64,000 nucleotides of DNA from positions 2,604,001 to 2,668,000 of the forward strand of contig NZ_CP053085.1 of the NCBI RefSeq assembly GCF_013004105.1. The letters run 5' to 3'. The position numbers were made by a program, and so were the translations under genes. Origin of the DNA: Gemmatimonas groenlandica. GTDB lineage: Bacteria; Gemmatimonadota; Gemmatimonadetes; Gemmatimonadales; Gemmatimonadaceae. The notes below the pieces were generated by a model that did no database searches, was not told where the DNA came from, and was given only the letters and a program-made list of their open reading frames with translations. This document shows, in pieces, positions 56,661 through 64,000 of the stretch; positions within the stretch are counted from its first letter, which is position 1, and each line of letters begins with the position of its first letter.

Positions 56661-59600
56661 ATGTCGTTCGTTCATCTGCACTGCCACTCCGAGTATTCGC
56701 TCCTCGACGGCGCGAATCGTATCGATGATCTGATCAAACGCGCACAGCATTACGAAATGCCTGCGCTGGCGATCACCGATCACGGTAACATGCATGCTGC
56801 CTGGGATTTCCAGGAGAAAGCGCGCAAGGCGGGCGTGAAGCCCATCATGGGGATGGAAGCGTATGTGGCGCCGGGTGACCGCCGCACACGCGGACGCCCG
56901 GGGCCGGGTCAGAAGCCGTACTATCACCTGGTCCTGCTAGCCCGTGATCTCGTTGGCTACAAGAATCTGGTCAAGCTGTCGTCGTTGGGGTACACCGAAG
57001 GCTTCTACACGAAGCCGCGAATCGACCGCGAATTGCTGGCCCAGTACTCCGAGGGGCTGATTGTCTCCTCAGCGTGTCTGGCCGGTGAAGTGGCCGGTCA
57101 CCTCATGGACGACCGCATGGAGGCGGCGCGTGAAGCCGCCGCGTGGTATGCCGAGCTGTTCAAGGACCGCTACTACCTCGAAGTCCAGGCGCACACCAGC
57201 GAAGGACAGGCCAAGCTCAACGCCAAGATCCTGTCGCTGGGTGACGAGCTGGGGCTTCCCGTCATTGCCACGAACGACGCGCACTTCCTGAAGCACGAGG
57301 ATCACGACGCGCACGACGTGCTGTTGTGCATCGGCCTTGGCAAGGATCGCAACGACCGCGATCGCATGAAGTACGACGACGGGTTGTACTTCAAGCCGCC
57401 CAACGAGATCCGCCCGTTCTTCCCGGGCCGCGAAGATGTGCTCACGAATACGCTGGCCATCGCGGATTCGGTAGACGTGCAGTTCGCGAAGAAGTACTAC
57501 GTGCCGTCGTTCCCGCTGCCTCCCGGCGTCGAGACCGAGAACGAGTACCTCGTGCGCCTCTCCACCGATGGCGCGAAGGAACGGTACGGCGATCCGCTGC
57601 CGGCCAACGTGCAGGAGCGCCTCGACTACGAACTCGGCGTCATCACGAAGACGGGCTACGCCGGCTACTTCCTGATCACCGCCGACTTCATCAAGGCGGC
57701 GCGTGACCGCGGCATCCCGGTGGGACCGGGACGAGGCTCGGCGGCCGGATCGCTCGTGGCCTATTCGACACGCATTACCGACGTCTGTCCGCTCGAATTC
57801 GACCTGCTCTTCGAACGCTTCCTGAATCCCGAACGCGTCTCGATGCCCGACGTGGACGTCGACTTCTGTTTCGAGCGACGCGGCGAAGTGATCGAGTACG
57901 TGCGGCAGAAGTACGGCAAGGATTCGGTCGGGCAGATCGTCACGTTCGGGACGATGAAGTCGCGCGCCGCCGTGAAAGACGTAGGGCGCACCCTCGGCTT
58001 CACGCCCGGCGAAACGGACGCGCTGGCGAAGCTGATTCCGAACGCGCCGAACTTTTCGCTGACCGTGAAGGAAGCGATCGAGCAGGTGCCGGAGGTGAAG
58101 GCGTTCTACCAGAACGAACCACGCTACAAGCAGCTGCTCGACTTTGCGATTTCGCTGGAAGGCCTCTCGCGACACACCGGCGTGCATGCGGCCGGCGTGG
58201 TGATCGCGCCGGGCCCACTCGATGAATTCGTGCCGATCTGCACGCAGGCATCGAAGGGTTCCGGCGCCGGCGACGACGAGCGGGTGATCGTGACGCAGTA
58301 CGACATGAACGCGCTGGAAAAGGCGGGCATGCTCAAGATGGACTTCCTCGGGCTTACCACGCTGACGGTGATCAGCGATACACTGGCCAGCATCAAGCAG
58401 CGCAGTGGCGTGAGTGTCGTGCTTGAAGAGCGTGGCTTCACCGACGAGAAAACGTATCAGTTGCTGCGCGCCGGTCGCACCGGCGGCGTGTTTCAGTTCG
58501 AATCGCCGCTCGCCACCGACGTGCTCAAGCGCATGCGCTGCGACCGCTTCGACGACTTGGTGGCGTCGAACGCCCTGCTGCGCCCGGGTCCGCTCGATGC
58601 CGGCATGCACAACGTGTACATCCGGCGAAAGCGCGGCGAAGAGCCCACGGTGTACGCGCTGCCCGAGCTGGAACCGATTCTCTCGAACACCTACGGCGTC
58701 ATCACCTATCAGGAGCAGGTGATGCGTCTGGCGCAGGTGCTCGCGGGCATCTCGCTGGCCGAAGCGGACGTGCTGCGAAAGGCCGTAGGTAAGAAGGACT
58801 CCGAGCTGATCAAGAAGGAGCTCGGCAAGTTCGTCACGAAGGCCGTCGCGAAGGGCTACGACCCGAAGATCATCGACGAGCTCTCAGGCCAGATCGAAAC
58901 GTTCGGCCGCTACGGCTTCAACAAGTCGCACTCGGTGGCGTACTCGGTGGTCGCGTACCACACGGCCTTCCTGAAGGCGCATCACCCGGCCGAGTTCATG
59001 GCCGCGTTGTTGTCGTCGAACATCGGGAAGACCGAAGAAGTCATCAAGTACATCGCCGAAGCGCGCGAAATGCAGATCGAGGTGCTCGCGCCCGACGTCA
59101 ACGAGTCGGGCTGGCGCTTCACGGTGGTGGGGGACAAGCGAGTGCGCTTCGGTCTCGGCGCCATCCGGAACGTGGGCCGCGGCGCGATCGACTCGCTGAT
59201 CGCGGCGAGAAATGAAGGTCCGTTCACGTCACTGTACGATCTCTGCTCGCGGGTTGATCTTCGCGTCTGCAACAAGCGGGTGTTCGAAGCGCTGATCGCG
59301 GCGGGCGCATGCGATGGATTGGGCGGACACCGGGCGCAGCTGTTGGCGGCACTCGACCACGCCATCAACGAGGCGTCGCTTCGGCAGGAAGAGGCCGCCA
59401 AGGGACAGGTCTCTCTCTTCGGCGATCTGCTGGGTGGTGACACTGAAGAGACGTCGGGATCGAGCAATGGCGGCGCACCGCCACCGCTCCCGTCGGTCCC
59501 GGTGTGGAGCGAAAGCGAGCGGCTCACGCGCGAGAAAGAGCTGCTGGGATTCTACATTTCCGGTCATCCGCTCGAGCCGTACCGAACAGAGTGCGAACTC

Positions 59601-60164
59601 TTCGCCAGCAGCACGGTGGCGCAGTTGGGCAACTGGACGGGTGACGCGGTCACGATCGGTGTGGTGATCACGGCGATCAAGAAGCAGATTTCCAAACGGT
59701 CGGGCGCGGAGTTCGCCCGGTTGACAGTAGAGGATTTTTCCGGATCTTCCGAAGTGCTGGTCTTCCCGGAGGCGTGGGCGGTGATCGCCGAACGTGTCCG
59801 GCCCGATGTACCGCTGCTGCTCAAGGGTGGTTATTCGCGGAAGGATCAGGGCGTCGAGAATGCCACGTTCATCGTCGACACGGTCACGCGCTTCGCTGAA
59901 GTGCGGGCCAACGGTGAGCTGGCCGTTGCAATCGACCTGAGTCGGGAGCTGGATCTGGCTCCCGGTGTGATGGACGACGTGCGGGCGAGTGTCGAGGCAC
60001 ACGAAGGCTCGGCTCCGCTCGAACTGCGGTGGGACGATGGAACCGGACGAACCATTCGCTTCCGGTCGAAATCGCTTACCGTGGCGGCGTCGCCCGCCAT
60101 CTTATCCGATCTTCGCGCGCTGCTCGGCGCTGATCGTGTGCGCCTCGTGCGTGCCGGCAGCTAA
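56661..60164 (+). CDS. dnaE: DNA polymerase III alpha subunit
   Basis: Replicative polymerase, 1167 residues, the usual DnaE1 size with no intein. PHP domain HLHCHSEYSLLDGA and ITDHGNMHAAW; polymerase catalytic aspartates in MPDVDVDFCFERRGEV; GRGSAAGSLVAY; helix-hairpin-helix and OB-fold toward the C-terminus (GYSRKDQGVENATFI). The start MSFVHLHCHSEY at 56661 is invariant in the family; an upstream in-frame ATG at 56577 overlaps the divergent aminopeptidase gene and was rejected. accA follows 30 bp later. Confidence 0.97.
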   Translation: MSFVHLHCHSEYSLLDGANRIDDLIKRAQHYEMPALAITDHGNMHAAWDFQEKARKAGVKPIMGMEAYVAPGDRRTRGRPGPGQKPYYHLVLLARDLVGYKNLVKLSSLGYTEGFYTKPRIDRELLAQYSEGLIVSSACLAGEVAGHLMDDRMEAAREAAAWYAELFKDRYYLEVQAHTSEGQAKLNAKILSLGDELGLPVIATNDAHFLKHEDHDAHDVLLCIGLGKDRNDRDRMKYDDGLYFKPPNEIRPFFPGREDVLTNTLAIADSVDVQFAKKYYVPSFPLPPGVETENEYLVRLSTDGAKERYGDPLPANVQERLDYELGVITKTGYAGYFLITADFIKAARDRGIPVGPGRGSAAGSLVAYSTRITDVCPLEFDLLFERFLNPERVSMPDVDVDFCFERRGEVIEYVRQKYGKDSVGQIVTFGTMKSRAAVKDVGRTLGFTPGETDALAKLIPNAPNFSLTVKEAIEQVPEVKAFYQNEPRYKQLLDFAISLEGLSRHTGVHAAGVVIAPGPLDEFVPICTQASKGSGAGDDERVIVTQYDMNALEKAGMLKMDFLGLTTLTVISDTLASIKQRSGVSVVLEERGFTDEKTYQLLRAGRTGGVFQFESPLATDVLKRMRCDRFDDLVASNALLRPGPLDAGMHNVYIRRKRGEEPTVYALPELEPILSNTYGVITYQEQVMRLAQVLAGISLAEADVLRKAVGKKDSELIKKELGKFVTKAVAKGYDPKIIDELSGQIETFGRYGFNKSHSVAYSVVAYHTAFLKAHHPAEFMAALLSSNIGKTEEVIKYIAEAREMQIEVLAPDVNESGWRFTVVGDKRVRFGLGAIRNVGRGAIDSLIAARNEGPFTSLYDLCSRVDLRVCNKRVFEALIAAGACDGLGGHRAQLLAALDHAINEASLRQEEAAKGQVSLFGDLLGGDTEETSGSSNGGAPPPLPSVPVWSESERLTREKELLGFYISGHPLEPYRTECELFASSTVAQLGNWTGDAVTIGVVITAIKKQISKRSGAEFARLTVEDFSGSSEVLVFPEAWAVIAERVRPDVPLLLKGGYSRKDQGVENATFIVDTVTRFAEVRANGELAVAIDLSRELDLAPGVMDDVRASVEAHEGSAPLELRWDDGTGRTIRFRSKSLTVAASPAILSDLRALLGADRVRLVRAGS

Positions 60165-60194
60165 CGAGCGCGGCGTCCCTTTTCCAGGATTGTC

Positions 60195-61163
60195 ATGGCT
60201 GCTGCCCCGGTTCTCGAGTTCGAGCGTCCTCTGGCGGAGCTCGAAAAGCAGATCGAGGAGCTGAAGCGACTCGCGTCCGACAGTTCGCTCAACGTCACGC
60301 AGGAGCTGGAGCCGCTGCAGAAGAAGCTCAGCGAGCTGCGCGTCGAGATTTATCAGAAGCTGACGCCGTTGCAGCGCGTGCAGGTGGCTCGTATCTCGCG
60401 CCGTCCCTTCACGTCGGACTACATCAAGCTCGCCTTCACCGACTTCCTCGAGCTCCACGGCGATCGGCTTTTCCGCGAAGACGCGGCGATCCTCGCGGGC
60501 TGGGCGCGTCTCGAGGGCGAGACCGTGATGCTGATCGGGCATGAGCGCGGCCGCGACACGAAGGAGAATCTGCGTCGTAACTTCGGCATGCCACATCCGG
60601 AAGGCTATCGCAAGGCGCTGCGGCTCATGAAGCTCGCCGAGAAATTCCAGGTGCCGGTACTCACCTTCATCGATACGCCGGGCGCCTGGCCTGGCCTTGG
60701 TGCTGAGGAGCGAGGGCAGAGCGAAGCGATTGCCCGCAACCTGCTCGAGATGAGCAACCTGCAGGTCCCCATCATCGCCACCGTGATCGGCGAAGGCGGC
60801 TCGGGCGGTGCGCTGGCACTCGGCGTGGCCGATCGCGTGCTGATGCTCGAGAATTCCGTGTACTCCACGATTTCCGTGGAAGGGTGCGCGGCCATTCTCT
60901 GGAAGGACGGCAAGAGCCCGGAAATGCGGGAGAAAGCGGCCACGGCGCTGCGAGTCACCGCCCCCGACCTCATCGAACTGCGGGTGATCGACGAGATCGT
61001 CCCCGAGCCGGTGGGCGGCGCCCATTCGGACCACGCCACGACCGCCAACAACCTTCGCGACAGCCTCGTGCGGAACCTCGAAGAGCTGCGCCGGCTGAAG
61101 CCGGACAAGCTCGTGCGTCGCCGACGTGAGAAGTTCCTGCGCATGGGGCAGTTCACCGAGTAG
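60195..61163 (+). CDS. accA: Acetyl-CoA carboxylase carboxyltransferase subunit alpha
   Basis: Carboxyltransferase half of acetyl-CoA carboxylase, first step of fatty acid synthesis. 322 residues. Seen: FERPLAELEKQIEELKRLA, the HGDRLFREDAAILAGWARLEG segment, GHERGRDTKENLRRNFGMPHPEGYRKALR, FIDTPGAWPG and GEGGSGGALALGVADRV. AGGA lies 6 nt before the ATG. No accD is in the window. Confidence 0.97.
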   Translation: MAAAPVLEFERPLAELEKQIEELKRLASDSSLNVTQELEPLQKKLSELRVEIYQKLTPLQRVQVARISRRPFTSDYIKLAFTDFLELHGDRLFREDAAILAGWARLEGETVMLIGHERGRDTKENLRRNFGMPHPEGYRKALRLMKLAEKFQVPVLTFIDTPGAWPGLGAEERGQSEAIARNLLEMSNLQVPIIATVIGEGGSGGALALGVADRVLMLENSVYSTISVEGCAAILWKDGKSPEMREKAATALRVTAPDLIELRVIDEIVPEPVGGAHSDHATTANNLRDSLVRNLEELRRLKPDKLVRRRREKFLRMGQFTE

Positions 61164-61173
61164 CTTTCACGCC

Positions 61174-62481
61174 GTGGCGCATCTGATCGAAGTCGCGTTC
61201 CGCGGCAACCGGAAGGAATTCTTCAGCTGGACAGGCGAGACGGCACCCCCACTCAAGGCGGGGGTGATCGTCGAGGCTGACCGTGGTGAGGATTTTGGTC
61301 GTGTACACTCCACCGGTGAGCTGGCCGAGGTCCGCTGCAACGGTTGTGCGCACGGCTGCGGCACCACTCCGCCGCCACGGGCCGCGCTCCGGCTCGCCAC
61401 GAAAGCGGACGAGCAACTCGACCGTGAACTGACCGCCGAGAACGAGGACGCGCGTCGCAAGTCGATGGAGCGCGTGAAGGCGAACCACCTCGTGATGAAG
61501 CTCACCGACGCCGAGTGGCAGTGGGATCGGCGCAAGCTCACGATCTTCTTTACGGCCGAGCGTCGCGTCGACTTTCGTGGCCTCGTGCGCGATCTCGCCG
61601 CGCTGTTCCGCACGCGCATCGAACTGAAGCAGATCGGCGTGCGCGATGAGGCTAAGCGCCTCTCCGGTGTCGGACGATGTGGTCGCGAGTACTGCTCAGC
61701 GTCGTGGCTGCCCGACCTGCGCCCCGTGAACCTTGGCGTGGCGAAAGATCAGAAGCTCTCGCTCAACCCGCAGCAGATCTCCGGTGCCTGCGGGCGACTG
61801 ATGTGCTGCCTGCGCTACGAGCACGAGTTCTACGTGCTGAGCCGCCGCAAATTCCCGAAGGAAGGGAAGATCCTCACGACGTCGCTGGGTGAGGAAAAGG
61901 TGATCGCGTGCGACATCTTCAACGAGCGCATCACGCTGCGTACAGCCGAAGGCGACAGTCGGGTGATTGCCTTGGCCGATCTGCGGAGCGAGTTGGAAGG
62001 GCTCGATCAGCCGACCGATCATGCGCATGATGACGTGCCGTCGCATACGGCCGAGTATCCAGTCGATGCGGCGTTGCATGCGATGCTCGACACGGTCGAG
62101 ACGGAGATTGCGCCGCTCGCTGCATCGATCGCGGTGATCACGCCGGAGCGCGTGTTCGTGCCCGAGCCCGTGGTCGTGCAGGTGGTCGTGCCCGTAGCCG
62201 AGTTCGTAGCCGAATTCGAAGTCGACGTCGAGGTGATCACGCCGGTGTCGGACGAGCCAGCGATCGCTGCGTCAACCGACACGTCGGACACGTCGGACAC
62301 GTCCGACGCCGAAAGCGCCGACGCCGCGGGCGACGCGACCCGTCGCAAGCGGCGGCGTGGTCGTCGTGGTGGCCGTCGACTCAGAGCCGCGGAACAGCGC
62401 CGCCAGTCCGAGGCGGACGGATCACCCATGCCGCCCGATGGCGGTGACGACGCCGACGATGGCGATGACAACGAGGAGTAA
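61174..62481 (+). CDS. ricT: PSP1-domain protein of the RicT (YaaT) family
   Basis: About 435 residues from a GTG at 61174, 10 bp after the accA stop. The PSP1 core, residues 70-260, has the cysteine-rich pattern of RicT: CNGCAHGCG, CGREYCSASW and CGRLMCCLRYE. In Firmicutes RicT joins RicA and RicF in an Fe-S complex tuning RNase Y. The 180-residue C-terminal extension is unusual: acidic/hydrophobic, a TSDTSDTSD repeat (three 9-bp units near 62280), then a basic RRKRRRGRRGGRR block and an acidic DDGDDNEE end. metG starts 8 bp after. Confidence 0.9.
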   Translation: MAHLIEVAFRGNRKEFFSWTGETAPPLKAGVIVEADRGEDFGRVHSTGELAEVRCNGCAHGCGTTPPPRAALRLATKADEQLDRELTAENEDARRKSMERVKANHLVMKLTDAEWQWDRRKLTIFFTAERRVDFRGLVRDLAALFRTRIELKQIGVRDEAKRLSGVGRCGREYCSASWLPDLRPVNLGVAKDQKLSLNPQQISGACGRLMCCLRYEHEFYVLSRRKFPKEGKILTTSLGEEKVIACDIFNERITLRTAEGDSRVIALADLRSELEGLDQPTDHAHDDVPSHTAEYPVDAALHAMLDTVETEIAPLAASIAVITPERVFVPEPVVVQVVVPVAEFVAEFEVDVEVITPVSDEPAIAASTDTSDTSDTSDAESADAAGDATRRKRRRGRRGGRRLRAAEQRRQSEADGSPMPPDGGDDADDGDDNEE

Positions 62482-62488
62482 GCCGGAC

Positions 62489-64000
62489 GTGCCGCGATTC
62501 TATCTGACCACCGCCATCGATTACGCGAATGGCGATCCGCACCTTGGCCACGCTCTGGAGAAGATCGGCGCCGATGTCATCGCGCGCTATCGTCGCCAGT
62601 GCGGTGACGACGTGCATCTGTTGATCGGCATGGATGAGCACGGGCAGAAGGTGCAGCAGACCGCGGCGAAGGATGGCGTCGCGCCGCAAGCCTTTACCGA
62701 TGAAATCGCGGCGCGCTTTCAGGCGATCTGGTCCAAGCTTGGCATTTCGTACGATCAGTTCATCCGCACCACGGAGTCCCATCACAAGACCGGTGTGCAG
62801 GCGCTCATCCGCATGATCGCCGAACGCAATCCGGATGACTTCTACGAGCGCTCGTACACCGGCATGTACTGCGTCGGGTGTGAAGCGTTCAAGCAGGACG
62901 CGGATATCGTCGAAGGAAAGTGCGTCCTGCATCCCACGCGAACGCTCGAGGAAGTGGAAGAACGCAACTGGTTCTTCCGCCTCTCGAAGTATCAGGGCTT
63001 CCTGCAGAACCTACTGGCGACGAATCCGTCGTTCATCGAGCCCGAGAGCCGTCGTAACGAGATCCTCGGATTGCTGGCGCAGGGCCTCGACGACATCTCG
63101 GCCTCACGTGCCCGCCTCGACTGGGCCGTGCCGTTCCCGCTCGTGCTCTCGAACGGTGAAACACAGGGCACGTATGTGTGGTTCGACGCCTTGCCGAACT
63201 ACCTCACGGGCACCGGCTTCCCGGATGCCGGCTACGAAGCGCGCTGGCCCGCCGACCTGCACATCATCGGCAAGGACATCACGCGCTTTCACGTCGTGAT
63301 CTGGCCGGCCATGCTCGAGGCGGCGGGACTGCCGTTACCGAAGCAGGTGTGGGCGCACGGGTTCGTACAGTTGGGCGGCGAACGCTTCTCCAAGAGTGCG
63401 GGCGTGAAGCTCGATCTCGGCGAAGCGATCGACCGCTACGGGGCCGATGCGTTCCGCTATGTGCTGCTGCGCGAAGTGCCCTTCGACAGCGACGGCAACT
63501 TCTCCTGGGAGCGCTTCGAAGAGCGCTACACGAGCGATCTCGCCAATGCGTTCGGCAATCTGGCCAGCCGCGCCATCGCGATGGTCGAGAAGTACTTCGA
63601 CGGCGTCGTACCCGCTGCGGCGCGCCCCGACGCGGAGCTGGACGACGACGCCGACGTCGCCGCCTACCACGCCGGAATGAACGGCTCGCGCGGCTGGCTG
63701 CTGCACGAGGGACTGGCGGCCGTCTCGCGGATGACGGCGCGCGCGAATGAGTACACCGCCGCGACCACGCCTTGGGCCGTTGCCAAAGAGGCGGCGCGTA
63801 CGGCGGAACTCGAGCAGATCCTCGCCTCGCTCATTCGTCGAATTGCACGGCAGACCGTGCTGCTCGCGCCGTTCATGCCCACGAAAGTCGAAGCCGTGTG
63901 GACGCAGCTCGGGGCTCCGGGGACGGTCGCCGCTCAGCGGATTGACGCGCTGGCCGAGCTCGAACCGGCCGGCTGGCGGGTGCAAAAGGGAGAAGGCGTC
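62489..64000 (+). CDS. metG: Methionyl-tRNA synthetase (C-terminus beyond window)
   Basis: Class I aminoacyl-tRNA synthetase charging tRNA-Met. 504 residues are present. Seen: LTTAIDYANGDPHLGHALEK with the HIGH-type HLGH (His18), zinc-knuckle CVGC and a single later Cys, and a KMSKS-type loop RFSKSAGVKLDL. The GTG at 62489 has GAGGAG about 10 nt upstream; an ATG at 62465 would overlap ricT by 17 bp and is also plausible. Together with ricT, accA and dnaE this is a housekeeping plus-strand run. Confidence 0.94.
   Translation, partial: MPRFYLTTAIDYANGDPHLGHALEKIGADVIARYRRQCGDDVHLLIGMDEHGQKVQQTAAKDGVAPQAFTDEIAARFQAIWSKLGISYDQFIRTTESHHKTGVQALIRMIAERNPDDFYERSYTGMYCVGCEAFKQDADIVEGKCVLHPTRTLEEVEERNWFFRLSKYQGFLQNLLATNPSFIEPESRRNEILGLLAQGLDDISASRARLDWAVPFPLVLSNGETQGTYVWFDALPNYLTGTGFPDAGYEARWPADLHIIGKDITRFHVVIWPAMLEAAGLPLPKQVWAHGFVQLGGERFSKSAGVKLDLGEAIDRYGADAFRYVLLREVPFDSDGNFSWERFEERYTSDLANAFGNLASRAIAMVEKYFDGVVPAAARPDAELDDDADVAAYHAGMNGSRGWLLHEGLAAVSRMTARANEYTAATTPWAVAKEAARTAELEQILASLIRRIARQTVLLAPFMPTKVEAVWTQLGAPGTVAAQRIDALAELEPAGWRVQKGEGV

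Noticed and set aside
57069-58610. 513-codon open frame opposite dnaE
   Set aside because: Lies fully inside a certain essential gene, His/Arg-rich, no family features.

Overview
The window is 64 kb of high-GC DNA with no tRNA, rRNA, CRISPR array or recognisable insertion sequence. The gene style suggests a Gram-negative, peptide-using heterotroph: many Sec lipoproteins, a BamA-like barrel protein, frequent GTG/TTG starts, and basic and acidic disordered protein tails. My best guess is phylum Gemmatimonadota. This is inferred from gene content and protein style, not from a marker gene search.

Layout. 1-7.3 kb (minus): a tight DNA end-processing cluster, nurA-herA-secreted protein-sbcD-sbcC, the last gene cut by the window edge. 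7.3-9.9 kb: a lipoprotein, a stand-alone Lrp ligand-binding domain and a class I aminotransferase. 10-17.4 kb: a degenerate DEAD-box protein keeping an intact-looking DbpA-type RNA-binding domain and an RG-rich tail, thymidine kinase, a large multi-PAS hybrid histidine kinase, a divergent receiver-like/AraC-type regulator, and coaE. 17.4-22.4 kb: gcvH, a 0.7 kb non-coding stretch with an 85-bp inverted repeat, gcvP and a lipoate/octanoate ligase-like gene. 22.5-29.6 kb: an oligopeptide ABC transporter operon (binding lipoprotein, two permeases, two ATPases) followed by a POT peptide symporter. 29.6-34.9 kb (mostly minus): a POTRA/barrel-like protein, a coiled-coil protein and a protein of unknown function, then a plus-strand GT2 glycosyltransferase with a roughly 390-residue charged tail. 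34.9-35.1 kb: a 156-bp AT-richer imperfect palindrome that looks like a miniature mobile element or a structured RNA.

35.5-45.8 kb is a 2-oxoacid dehydrogenase and lipoylation region: lipA, pdhA, pdhB, pdhC (E2, carrying a 1-nt frameshift in an A run), a large metzincin-type lipoprotein with seven repeats, lpdA and lipB. With gcvH, gcvP and the ligase-like gene, the window holds lipoyl assembly enzymes (LipB, LipA, the ligase-like protein) and their clients (E2 and GcvH). 45.9-49.9 kb: a small lipoprotein and a 1155-residue Ig-like surface lipoprotein. 50.5-64 kb: a UvrD/Rep helicase, an M16 protease, a predicted aminopeptidase lipoprotein, then a housekeeping run: dnaE, accA, ricT (PSP1) and metG, the last cut by the window edge.

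The observations most worth following are the archaeal-style NurA-HerA-Mre11-Rad50 arrangement with a secreted protein translationally coupled inside it, the pseudo-helicase, the long palindrome at 34957-35112, and the broken E2 gene. Starts were chosen by family length, signal peptides, ATGA/GTGA overlaps and Shine-Dalgarno matches. Where two starts are plausible this is stated.
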